A stretch of DNA of 64,000 nt from an uncultured Lachnospiraceae bacterium (lineage in GTDB: Bacteria > Bacillota > Clostridia > Lachnospirales > Lachnospiraceae), in NCBI GenBank assembly GCA_934351925.1, contig CAKRJT010000001.1:62001-126000 (forward strand), written 5' to 3'. The notes below the pieces were generated by a model. The model saw only the letters and a list, made by a program, of their open reading frames with translations. It had not been told where the DNA came from and did not search any database. The position numbers and the translations under genes were made by a program. Positions 25,743-34,600 of the stretch are shown here, piece by piece (the stretch's first letter is position 1; each line of letters starts with the position of its first letter).

Positions 25743-25837
25743 TTCCGAAACTCCTTATATTCTGTGTTTTACGGAAATTAATTCTATTATAGTCTTTGTT
25801 ATTAAGAATTTCAACATAATAATTCCGTGAAACTAAG
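25743..25837 (-). promoter_or_regulatory. Promoter and putative operators of the defence operon
   Basis: On the minus strand TTGAAA (25809-25814) and TATAAT (25786-25791) are 17 bases apart; transcription would start near 25779, 75 bases before the first gene. The promoter is flanked by an inverted pair: CTGTGTTTTACGGAA (25762-25776) and TTCCGTGAAACTAAG (25823-25837), 12 of 15 positions matching. A third copy of the core, TTCCGAAACTCC, is at 25743-25754. These are likely sites for the small HTH protein. Confidence 0.65.
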
Positions 25838-26156
25838 AATAGTTTGACCTTAATACTGCGCTGGGATATTATAGAAACGAAATATTTTCTTTTAAGATAT
25901 AGATAAAATAACTATATATAAAGAAATATTTCTATTATGAATAAAAATATTTACGATTATTTAGAATAAATAAATTCTACCGAATAAAACAATACTTATG
26001 TTAAAAATATGCAGTGGAGGATAGTGTGAAAATACATCCAAGACAATAAAATACCTTGTCCAGGATGTATTACCATTTCCAATTTGTTTCTGAGCGAAAA
26101 CAAATTGCTTTTGATATCAGCCTCCTCGCGATAAATCGCTCGGAAATGAGGAATAT
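25838..26156. other. AT-rich gap between the defence operon and the XRE gene
   Basis: No coding frame is convincing in this interval, which is extremely AT-rich up to about 26020. An imperfect hairpin lies at about 26034-26070 (ACATCC and GGATGT arms with ACAAT/TTGT inside). It may end transcription or structure the leader of the gene at 26157. The composition change marks the edge of the defence island. Confidence 0.4.
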
Positions 26157-26492
26157 ATGAAAAATGAGATGATTGCGAAGGTTCTGAAGGAACTCAGAAA
26201 GAAAAATGACCTTACCGTTCACGATGTTGTTATAAAGCTCAGTGACAAATCCATAAATATAGCTGACAAGACGCTTTACGGCTGGGAAAGCGGCCAGGCA
26301 CAGCCCGACGCAGACACCCTGCTCATTCTGTGTGAAATATATCAGGTCGACGATATCCTGAGTACCTTCGGCTATAAGGAAAATACCCCCATCAACGCAA
26401 CCGAGTATGAGAAAAAGGTCATATTTGCACTGCGGGAACACCCCGAGATGGCTCCCGCCGTCAATAAGCTGCTCGACATTGAAACCAAGTAG
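26157..26492 (+). CDS. XRE family transcriptional regulator (111 aa)
   Basis: Residues about 5-65 are a helix-turn-helix of the XRE type, MIAKVLKELRKKNDLTVHDV followed by VIKLSDKSINIADKTLYGWESG, with the usual WESG before helix 4. The C-terminus (TEYEKKVIFALREHPEMAPAVNKLLDI) is a short helical tail seen in many Clostridial regulators. A GAGGAATAT ribosome site precedes the ATG. It is the only rightward gene between 7.8 and 45 kb, and faces ilvC across a shared terminator. Target genes are unknown; the neighbouring defence operon is an obvious candidate. Confidence 0.85.
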   Translation: MKNEMIAKVLKELRKKNDLTVHDVVIKLSDKSINIADKTLYGWESGQAQPDADTLLILCEIYQVDDILSTFGYKENTPINATEYEKKVIFALREHPEMAPAVNKLLDIETK

Positions 26493-26550
26493 ACATCATT
26501 CTAAGCAGGCATTATCATGCTTTCTGTGACGTTACGACCAAAGCTGCAAA

Positions 26551-26584
26551 AAGCTCCGCGAGGAAACCTATCCCCGCGGAGCTT
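26551..26584. terminator. Bidirectional terminator between XRE gene and ilvC
   Basis: AAGCTCCGCG (26551-26560) pairs with CGCGGAGCTT (26575-26584). TTTTTG follows on the minus strand and ATATTTTTA on the plus strand, serving the two convergent genes. Confidence 0.8.
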
Positions 26585-26626
26585 ATATTTTTATAAAAAA
26601 GTCCAATACAAAACAACGAATGAAGA

Positions 26627-27646
26627 TTAGTTGTTGATGAGCTTGTCTTCTTCGTTGTTCCAGCTATAGAGCTTACGAATCTCAGCACCTACCTTCTCTG
26701 ATGGATGCTCTGCTGCTAAGTTTCTCATAGCACGGAAATGTGCCTGTCCGCCTGCGCTTGACATATCGAGTAAGAAATCCTTGGCAAATGTACCATCCTG
26801 AATATCCTTCAATATCTTCTTCATGGTCTTCTTAGTCTCTTCGGTGATAAGCTTAGGTCCTGTGATGTAATCACCGTACTCTGCCGTGTTGGAGATGGAA
26901 TATCTCATTCCTGAGAAGCCTGACTGGTAGATGAGATCAACAATGAGCTTCATCTCATGGATACACTCAAAGTATGCATTTCTCTCATCGTAGCCTGCCT
27001 CAACAAGTGTCTCAAAGCCTGCCTGCATAAGTGCACATACACCGCCACAGAGAACTGCCTGCTCACCGAAGAGGTCCGTCTCTGTCTCTGTTCTGAAGGT
27101 TGTCTCAAGAACACCTGCTCTTGCACCGCCGATTGCAAGTGCGTAAGCGAGTGCGAGGTCGAGGGCCTTACCTGTTGCGTCCTGATGTACGGCAACGAGA
27201 CAAGGAACACCCTTACCTGCCTGATACTCACTTCTTACTGTGTGTCCAGGTCCCTTAGGAGCTATCATAGTTACATCAACGCCCTTAGGTGGAACAATCT
27301 GTCCGAAGTGAATGTTGAAACCATGTGCGAACATGAGCATGTTACCCGGCTCAAGGTTCGGCTCGATGGACTCCTTGTAGAGCTTAGCCTGAAGCTCATC
27401 GTTGATGAGAATCATGATAATGTCCGCTCTCTTAGCTGCCTCTGCTGCTGTATATACTTCAAAGCCCTGTGCCTCTGCCTTAGCCCATGACTTACTTCCC
27501 TCGTAGAGACCGATAATTACTTTACAACCTGAATCCTTAGCGTTAAGTGCATGTGCATGACCCTGTGAGCCATAGCCGATAACTGCGATTGTCTTACCAT
27601 CAAGTAAGGAAAGGTTACAGTCTTCCTGATAATAAATCTTTGCCAT
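26627..27646 (-). CDS. ilvC: Ketol-acid reductoisomerase
   Basis: This 339-residue class I enzyme converts acetolactate (or acetohydroxybutyrate) to the dihydroxy acid in valine, leucine and isoleucine synthesis, using NADPH and magnesium. TIAVIGYGSQGHAHALN (14-30) is the Rossmann dinucleotide site. APKGPGHTVRSEY is the conserved substrate loop. DLFGEQAVLCGG with the later ECIHEMKLIVDLIYQSG supplies the metal-binding Asp and Glu residues. Length is exactly that of the short class. It follows ilvN in the same operon. The ribosome site is AGGAGG. Confidence 0.97.
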   Translation of the reverse strand: MAKIYYQEDCNLSLLDGKTIAVIGYGSQGHAHALNAKDSGCKVIIGLYEGSKSWAKAEAQGFEVYTAAEAAKRADIIMILINDELQAKLYKESIEPNLEPGNMLMFAHGFNIHFGQIVPPKGVDVTMIAPKGPGHTVRSEYQAGKGVPCLVAVHQDATGKALDLALAYALAIGGARAGVLETTFRTETETDLFGEQAVLCGGVCALMQAGFETLVEAGYDERNAYFECIHEMKLIVDLIYQSGFSGMRYSISNTAEYGDYITGPKLITEETKKTMKKILKDIQDGTFAKDFLLDMSSAGGQAHFRAMRNLAAEHPSEKVGAEIRKLYSWNNEEDKLINN

Positions 27647-27699
27647 TTTAATATCCTCCTGAATATAAAAAGTATTTCTATGTAGTTGCGCGGTGATAA

Positions 27700-28185
27700 C
27701 TACGCAATGACACCTCTCTTAAGCCCCGTGAGACCTGTTCTGGCTAAGTCCAAAATCTCATAGCCGTCTAAAAGTCCAAGGAATGCGGTGAGCTTAGCCT
27801 CATTTCCCGTAAGCTCTATCATAACACTCTCAGGTGCTACGTCAACAATCTTCGCACGGAACACCTCTGCCACAGTGATAACCTGTGAACGCTCCTGTGC
27901 ATTGCATCTCACTCTGCAGAGAATAAGTTCCCTGCACACAGATGCTCCCTCCGGAAGAACCTCTATCTTCTTCACATCGATAAGCTTTGAAAGCTGCTTC
28001 TCAATCTGGTCAAGGACATCTTCCTCACCTGAAGCCGCAACAGTCATTCGGGATACTGAAGGGTTCTCTGTTACGCCTACAGTAAGACTGTCGATATTGT
28101 AACCTCTGCGGCTGAAAAGTCCGGCTATTCTGCTGAGCACTCCGGCCTCATTCTCAACCAACAATGAAAATACTCTCTGTCTCAT
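27700..28185 (-). CDS. ilvN: Acetolactate synthase small (regulatory) subunit
   Basis: The regulatory subunit binds valine and activates the catalytic subunit IlvB. The ACT domain fills residues 1-75 (RQRVFSLLVENEAGVLSRIAG, RRGYNIDSLTVG), and the second ACT-like half follows (ELILCRVRCN, ITVAEVFRAKIVDVAPES). I start at the ATG at 28185, four codons inside the longest frame, because GGAGG lies seven bases before it. The catalytic ilvB is not adjacent; ilvC follows directly. A strong promoter (TTGACA-17-TAAAAT) sits only about 40 bases upstream, leaving no room for a T-box leader. Confidence 0.93.
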   Translation of the reverse strand: MRQRVFSLLVENEAGVLSRIAGLFSRRGYNIDSLTVGVTENPSVSRMTVAASGEEDVLDQIEKQLSKLIDVKKIEVLPEGASVCRELILCRVRCNAQERSQVITVAEVFRAKIVDVAPESVMIELTGNEAKLTAFLGLLDGYEILDLARTGLTGLKRGVIA

Positions 28186-28231
28186 AAGCACCTCCATAAA
28201 TCATCATCCGATATCTTGGACGTTACCTAGT

Positions 28232-28260
28232 ATTTTAGCAACTGAACCTTGATTTGTCAA
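28232..28260 (-). promoter_or_regulatory. Promoter of ilvN-ilvC
   Basis: TTGACA (28255-28260), 17 bases, then TAAAAT (28232-28237) with TGC in front as an extended -10. This is among the best sigma-A promoters in the window. Confidence 0.8.
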
Positions 28261-28299
28261 CACAAATCACTATAATACTTTAAAACACTAAAATGCAAA

Positions 28300-28328
28300 A
28301 AACTTACACAACTAAACCGTGTAAGTTT
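28300..28328 (-). terminator. Terminator after the AI-2E-type transporter gene
   Basis: AAACTTACAC (28300-28309) pairs perfectly with GTGTAAGTTT (28319-28328). On the minus strand it is followed by TTTTTTG. Confidence 0.8.
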
Positions 28329-28346
28329 AATGTCATTTCTTGATTT

Positions 28347-28426
28347 ATTTTATCTTTTTGCTCCCTATTTTATCTTTTTGCTCCCTATTTTATCTTTTCG
28401 CTTTCTATTTCGTCTTTTCGCCTTCT
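28347..28426. repeat. Four tandem 20-base repeats over the 3' end of the transporter gene
   Basis: Units begin at 28347, 28367, 28387 and 28407. The first two are identical (ATTTTATCTTTTTGCTCCCT); the next two differ at three to seven positions. The transporter stop codon (28405-28407) falls inside the series, so the last unit is coding and the others are the 3' untranslated region. Confidence 0.85.
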
Positions 28427-29619
28427 GTTTCATCTTTCGTATTGCATGATGTGGCATCGCTTTTTCCTGTTAAATCCATACGACTATCTTTCAATTCTGC
28501 ATTATCTTCCTTTTTTACAACTGCCTCTCTCACGAACTTATAGACAACCGACATGACCGGCACCGCAAACATAATTCCGAGTATTCCGAACGCCCCGCCG
28601 CCGAACGTGACCGCGAATATTACCCATATGCCCGGAAGCTCAAGAGATGAGCCTACAACCCTAGGATATATGAGATTTGTCTCAATCTGCTGTAATATCA
28701 CAAGATACACGATAAACATAACCGCCTTAATCGGTGATATTATCGCGAGCAGTATGAACGCCACCGCTCCGCCGATGTATGCACCCGCAACCGGAATAAG
28801 TGCCGTCACGGCTATGACCGTGCTTATAAGAAGCGCATAGTCAAATCTGAATATCACCATTCCGATATAGCACAGCCCGCCGAGTATAAGTGCCTCTATG
28901 CACTGACCTGAAATATACCTTCTAAATGTGTCCGCCGTCACAACCGCCAGCTTTGCAAGCCTGTCATAGAACTTCGGAAGGCTCACCTTCACCGTCCTCG
29001 ATATCTGGTTAATCAGCTTCTCCTTGTAAACAAGAATATTCGCGGAAATCACAATCGCCATGATAATATTGAACAGGAAGCTCACAATATTGCTCATAAA
29101 CGACACAACCTGCGGCACCATATTACCAATGTAGGTCAGCGCCTTATTTGCGAACTTCTCGATATTGTCGGAAAGACTCGCCACCAGGCTGTTAAAATCC
29201 ACTGAGTCAAAATCATACTTCTCCGTAATATCACTTACCATCTTCTGAAACTGTTCAATATATATGTCCCAGTTGCTCACAAACGCCGCAATACTGTTGG
29301 TAAGCTCCGGTATCACAAACGCAAGCAGTGCGACGATTGTAAGAACAAAGATGAGATACGACAGCACAATCGCAATCGGCTTCGCCGGCTTATTATTCTT
29401 CTTGAAAATAAACCTCATCAGAAATTTCTGTATGGGAACCATCAGCATGTTAAGTATAAATGCCATGAAAATGCCTATCCAGAATGGCATGAGTATACTT
29501 CCGACAAGCGCTATCTTCCCCGATATACTGCCCGCGTTAAGCACGGCAAACAGCACCAGCCCCGCAAACGCTATCACGATACAGATTTTTTTGAGACTAT
29601 GATTTTTCAAATTTTTCAC
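28405..29619 (-). CDS. AI-2E family transporter (membrane permease)
   Basis: The 404-residue protein has the eight-helix layout of the AI-2E/PerM family: two N-terminal helices (IVIAFAGLVLFAVLNAG), a long cytoplasmic or extracytoplasmic amphipathic domain (about 125-205) and five C-terminal helices with PVAGAYIGGAVAFILLAI and LPGIWVIFAVTFGGGAFGILGIMFAVPV, the family's glycine-rich signature. Members export AI-2 or act in Na/H exchange and osmotic balance; substrate cannot be assigned here. The last dozen residues (DETEGEKTK) are encoded by the 20-base tandem repeat, so the C-terminus probably varies between strains. Confidence 0.9.
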   Translation of the reverse strand: MKNLKNHSLKKICIVIAFAGLVLFAVLNAGSISGKIALVGSILMPFWIGIFMAFILNMLMVPIQKFLMRFIFKKNNKPAKPIAIVLSYLIFVLTIVALLAFVIPELTNSIAAFVSNWDIYIEQFQKMVSDITEKYDFDSVDFNSLVASLSDNIEKFANKALTYIGNMVPQVVSFMSNIVSFLFNIIMAIVISANILVYKEKLINQISRTVKVSLPKFYDRLAKLAVVTADTFRRYISGQCIEALILGGLCYIGMVIFRFDYALLISTVIAVTALIPVAGAYIGGAVAFILLAIISPIKAVMFIVYLVILQQIETNLIYPRVVGSSLELPGIWVIFAVTFGGGAFGILGIMFAVPVMSVVYKFVREAVVKKEDNAELKDSRMDLTGKSDATSCNTKDETEGEKTK

Positions 29620-29680
29620 TCCCCTTTATGGCTTTTTCTAATATTTTCTTGATTGTAAACCCGATTTTAGCTTACTTTAT

Positions 29681-29860
29681 TCTTCGTTGCGGCGGTATAA
29701 TGTGCCGCGCTTTTCAAGTTTTCGCGGGCTCGTTACCGCTTAGGTCTCTTTTCTCTTCGTTGCGGCGGTAAAATATCCTGCGTTTTCTAGGATTTTGCTT
29801 GTTTATTACCGCCTAGGTCTCTTCTCTCTTCACTACGGCGGTAAAACCTTATCTTTGCTT
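29681..29860. repeat. Three 73-base hairpin-forming repeats
   Basis: Copies start at 29681, 29754 and 29827 with TCTTCGTTGCGGCGGTA (third copy TCTTCACTACGGCGGTA). The first two also carry TTACCGC followed by TAGGTCTCTT near the end, so each can fold with GCGGTAA against TTACCGC. The third is truncated. They fill the gap between the transporter gene and the AAA ATPase gene. Confidence 0.8.
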
Positions 29861-29924
29861 TCCGCCCGGTCAATCTGCGTTTCACAGTTACCTGTTTTTT
29901 TAATATTAACACCGGGGTAGCTAT

Positions 29925-31223
29925 TTAGCAACTTAATATTTCCTCGATGGCGTACAGCGGCAAGTTTACGAGCCAGCTCTCCTTCTTATAATCAGACATT
30001 GACGTTCTGACCGCAAGCTCCGGTGAAAATCTATCGCAATAACTTCTCAGGCTCTTCGACTTGAGATTTGTCTCAGCTTTAACCTCAACAGGCACTATTT
30101 TTTCTCCTGTATCAATAAGAAAATCTATCTCGCATGAGCCCCTGTCATTCGTGTAATAGTATACATTTAATTCCTCCAGCGTGCTGAGCTGCTGACATAC
30201 ATACTGCTCCGTCAAAGCTCCCTTAAATTCCACAAAAAGCTCATTGCCGTCAAGAAGTACGCCCTGCTTCAAGCCCACCATGCAGCCTAATAGTCCGACA
30301 TCAACTATAAACAGCTTAAAAGCCTTTAAATCCTCATACGCCTTCAACGGGATTTCTGCCGTATTTACACGGCTGACCTTATGAACGAGCCCACAGTCGC
30401 TGAGCCACATTATCGCCATCCCATATTCCTTTGCGCGCCCGCCTTCCCTGACAAGACCGTATATGAATTTCTTGTTCTCCTTGGCAAGCTGTGACGGAAT
30501 ACTGTTCCATATCATTCGGATTTTAGGCACAATATCTATCGGCGCATGTTTCGAAAAGTCCTGCTCATAGGCAAAAAGTATTCTCTTCTGAATATCTCGA
30601 ACTTCATTAAAATCCTTGTTCTGCGAAAAACTCCATACAGCCTCCGGCATGCCACCAACAAAATAATACTGCTTCAGCGCATCAATATACGTCTGCTTAA
30701 ATGCCTTTATCATATCGTAATCTCTGCTATCGAGAAGCTGTGCATATCTCTCGCCAATCGTTGCCATGATAAACTCCTTAAACGACAGAGGATACAAACT
30801 CAGAAAATCCACCTTTCCGACAGGAAAAGAAGTCCCTCCATGCAATGCTATCCCCAACAATGAACCTGCACACACAATATTATACTGGGGCGCGTCCTCA
30901 TAAAAATACTTGAGTGAAGAAAGCGCTCTTGGCACCTCCTGAATTTCATCAAAAATAAGCAGCGTGCTTTCAGCTTTGATTTTCCTTCCAATATACAATT
31001 CTATTCCCATTATAAGCCGCTCTGTATTAAGGTCAACGCTAAACAGCTCTGCCATTTTTGAGTTGGCATCAAAATTAATATACACTACATCTTCATAGGC
31101 TTTTTTCCCAAACTCCTTCATCAGCCATGTCTTGCCTACCTGTCTTGCGCCCTCGATAATCAGCGGTTTGCGGTTACTCCGCTCTTTCCATTTGTAAAGC
31201 TTCTCCATAGCAACCCTATACAT
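29925..31223 (-). CDS. AAA ATPase with DUF4143 domain
   Basis: The 432-residue protein (start ATG at 31223 after GGAGGTG; the longer frame lacks a ribosome site) has a P-loop LIIEGARQVGKTWLM (about 21-35), Walker B STLLIFDEIQEVP, and sensor AGSLLGIAL. The C-terminal DUF4143 nuclease-like domain contains EIDFLIDTGEKIVPVEVKAE (about 370-390), the D-x(n)-E-V-K core of a PD-(D/E)XK fold. This is a large bacterial and archaeal family of unknown role, often in multiple copies and linked with mobile or defence genes. The upstream region is a block of about 32-base repeats. Confidence 0.85.
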   Translation of the reverse strand: MYRVAMEKLYKWKERSNRKPLIIEGARQVGKTWLMKEFGKKAYEDVVYINFDANSKMAELFSVDLNTERLIMGIELYIGRKIKAESTLLIFDEIQEVPRALSSLKYFYEDAPQYNIVCAGSLLGIALHGGTSFPVGKVDFLSLYPLSFKEFIMATIGERYAQLLDSRDYDMIKAFKQTYIDALKQYYFVGGMPEAVWSFSQNKDFNEVRDIQKRILFAYEQDFSKHAPIDIVPKIRMIWNSIPSQLAKENKKFIYGLVREGGRAKEYGMAIMWLSDCGLVHKVSRVNTAEIPLKAYEDLKAFKLFIVDVGLLGCMVGLKQGVLLDGNELFVEFKGALTEQYVCQQLSTLEELNVYYYTNDRGSCEIDFLIDTGEKIVPVEVKAETNLKSKSLRSYCDRFSPELAVRTSMSDYKKESWLVNLPLYAIEEILSC

Positions 31224-31268
31224 TAACACACCTCCAAAATGACAATGCTCTATATATAGTATATGTTC

Positions 31269-31491
31269 ATATAACAAAAATTACAACGAATTTTTGTGCC
31301 TTATAACACTTTTTGCAACGTAAATGTGTAGATCATAACATTTTTTACAACGTAAATTTGTATTTTATAACACTTTCTGCAGCTAAATTTATAATTATCA
31401 ACATTTCTTATAACATAAACTTATAATTTATACCACTTTTTACAACATAATTTTTTAATTTGCAACATTTTTTGCAATATACTTTTATCAT
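31269..31491. repeat. Seven degenerate tandem repeats of about 32 bases
   Basis: Units begin at 31269, 31301, 31333, 31365, 31396, 31428 and 31460; six are 32 bases and one is 31. The shared pattern is TTATAACAYTTTTTRCAACG followed by TAAATTTGTAAT. The spacing equals three helical turns, so each copy presents the same DNA face. They lie directly before the AAA/DUF4143 gene. Confidence 0.8.
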
Positions 31492-31539
31492 TAATTTTTC
31501 TTAAAAGTCTGTTTTTATAATTTTTCTTAAAAGTCTGTT
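31492..31539. repeat. Perfect 22-base direct repeat
   Basis: TAATTTTTCTTAAAAGTCTG plus TT occurs at 31492-31513 and again at 31518-31539. It abuts the 32-base repeat block. Confidence 0.85.
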
Positions 31540-31602
31540 CTTAAGACTCTGTAAAAAATCAGCCAAAGTCAGCATGAATACTGCTTTAAATACAATGAAA
31601 AA

Positions 31603-31639
31603 ACATCGGCAGCCACCCAAAAGAGTGTACTGCCGATGT
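31603..31639 (-). terminator. Terminator of the pectinase gene
   Basis: ACATCGGCAG (31603-31612) pairs with CTGCCGATGT (31630-31639). TTTTTT follows on the minus strand, 28 bases after the stop codon. Confidence 0.85.
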
Positions 31640-31667
31640 AAAGCAACCGCTATTTCATTTTCACTGA

Positions 31668-34600
31668 TTACTTATTGTTTTTTCTGTCCTTCTCGTGCTT
31701 CACATAGAAGAAGGTTCCTCCTGCTAAAAGCAGCACCATGAATACTGCCAAAGCAGCATATAACATCGCCATCGAGGAAGTCCTTGCTGTATTTGAAGTG
31801 CTGTTGATGCCGCCGTTATTAACGGTACCATTGCCGATGCCTCCATTCGGACCTGCTGAACCATTAAATCCTGTGTTAGGGCTTAATACAGAATCACTGC
31901 TCTCCGGCTCCCCGCTGCTTGGAGCGGTTGTTTCAGGCTCTGTCGTTCCAGGCTCTGTCGTTCCAGGTTCAGTTGTTCCCGGTTCTGTTGTTCCAGGCTC
32001 CGTTGTTCCAGGCTCCGTTGTTCCAGGTTCTGTCGTTCCAGGTTCGGTGTTTTTATCTGCCTCATTTGCTATCACAAATGTGCTGAAACCTGCTGTGACA
32101 AATTCAATGATGCCTGTATTCTTATCAACAGTTACGGAAAGCTCCTCGTAGCTGTCTGCTCCGTCGGCGAAATGATATACAACAATCTTCTTGTTCAAAT
32201 CAATTCCTTCCGGTGCCTTCATGCTCACAACAACCGGAGCGCTGAGGCTGAGCTTATTGGAATTGCAGTAGAGCCCGAAGGTCAGCGCAACCGCATTCTT
32301 GATTTTGCTGTCACCAAGACTTGAAGGAACTGTTGTACTGCCCACCTTAATGATTCCGTCCCTGCCTGCCGGCACACTGATAAGTGCGTTCTTTACAGAG
32401 ATACCGGAAACACCTGTCGCATTGTCTACGGACACACTTGTTCCGAGAAGAGCTGCAATCCTGTCCTCTAGCTGTGCAAGCTTGCCAATCTCCTCTGCCG
32501 TAACTTTAGAAGAATCTGTAACATTTACGAAATCAAATGCTGACAATACCTTCGCAACAGCGTTAATCTTCTCATCAAGTGAAAGACCCTCTGAAATCTC
32601 TGCAAGCTCACCAAGCGCTGTCTCCGCAACAGTCTTGAGTTCTGTGACAATATTATCCTCTGTAACCTTAACATCGCCTGAAGCTGTTCCTGAAAGACGT
32701 GCTCCTGCATCTGAAGGTGCTGCCGATGTGAGTGTCATAAAGCCGTTGGTGTTGATTGTTCCGTCCGCATTTCTTGTGATGCCGCCGTGAATAGCAGCGT
32801 CCATGTCAAGGGACTCGAACCAGCTCTCAGCTACAACTGTGCCGGCTGTATTCTTAGATACCTTACCATTAAAATAGTAGTTATTTGTGCCGTATACCTT
32901 GCTCTCGTCCTGTGTTCCTAAGAGCTTGAACTGCTCTGCTACAGCGTTGCTGTTCTTGTAGGAGATGATACCATCTGCCGAGAAATCGGTATTCTTGGCA
33001 TCATTAGTATATAATGCAACATTATATGACTCGTTATTGAATGATATGCTGTTCTTTACAATGATGTCAGGGCAGCTATTTGAGTCAATACCCTTTGCCT
33101 TGTTTCCAAATGAGATACTGTTCTCTAAGCAATGCCTTCCTGTGATGCTTGAACCACCCATCTTGAAGCCGTTACCGTTACCGGCATTGACCTCATTGCC
33201 ATCCGCATCAATTACATAACCGTTCTTGAATGCAACACTGTTGCGGATAACTACCTGACCGATAGGACCGCTCTCAACCTTTGCAAATAAATCCCAACCG
33301 TCATCTGCGTTATATGCTGCGATACAGCCGTCGAATACGTTGCCGTCAGCGATGGTGAGCTTTGCAGCAAAACCATCTGCGTCCTCGTAACCCGCATCTG
33401 CGTTAAGATATGATGTACAGTTGAGTATGAGGTTGTTTGAAGGCCAATCCTCCCACTTATCTGTAGACTTGTATCTGCTTATCTGGATACCTGTATTTCC
33501 GTTTCTGTATGCACGAATGTTGTCGAGGGTGTTGTAGCTTCCTGATACCTGGATACCCTTCTGGGCATTTGCCGAGTTGGTAACATCGAAGCCCTTGAAG
33601 TACCAGTAGTTTCCTGCCATTATCATTCCTGCACATCTTCTGCTGAAATCAAGAACAGGTCTTGTCGCAGCTTCAGGGTCTGCCATCATGTATATAGGCT
33701 GCTCCTGTGTACCATTGATGCCTCGCTCGATTATAATTGTGCTTGTAAGGTTATAGGTACCCTCCATAAGGAGTACCTTCTGTCCCGGCTGAGCGTACTT
33801 AACAGCGGTGTAAATGTCTAACGGTGACTCCTTTGTTCCGAGCCCGTTTGACTTTCCGTCAGGACTTACATAGATATTCTCAAGTGAGCTTGCCTTGTAT
33901 GTTACCGTAAAGTTGAAGTTCACAGTCTTGTAGGAGCTGAGCTTCTCATACTTTGAAGGCTGATAGTCGGCATTAGGTGTAAATGTGATTGCAAACGTGT
34001 TCGCGCCCGCTGCAAGAACTGCATTTACATGAATCTTTGTATTGGCATCTACCTCGAGGTTCTCGACATCGTACTTACCGTCACTTGTCTTTAACACTTC
34101 ACCCTTATCATTCTTTACCGTAAGAGTACCTGCTGCGTTTCCAACATATACCAGATCATACTCGGAAGCGTTGGCATTCTTCGCAGACTCTATTGAATAG
34201 TTAGGTGTTACATAAGTGATAGGTCTCTCCTCTGCCTCTGCATCGTCCTCTGGCTTGACGGTTATGAGTTCTACGTTCTTTACATTAATCTTGGCACTTC
34301 TTGAAGCGAAGAAGCCGACGTAGATATTGTTCTCATCTATCTTTGTAAGTTCATCACCGTCATCTCCGTGATAGTACTTGTTAGTTACCGTCTTTCCGTT
34401 CTGGTCTGTGTAACTTACGAAATAACCTGTGTTATTTCTCTGAATTGTGAGATGGAAGGTTGTGATAAGATTATCAACATTTCCCATGTCATCTGTATTT
34501 GTGTTCGTGTAGCTGCCAACGATATTGTGTGTTCCTGCTCCGAGTCCGTTCTCCGCACATGAAGTCTCGAGAGTTGTCATCTTAGAGCTGAAATAGTTGA

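Noticed and set aside
27700..28260. T-box or other leader control of ilvN-ilvC
   Set aside because: The promoter leaves a leader of only about 40 bases, too short for a T-box.
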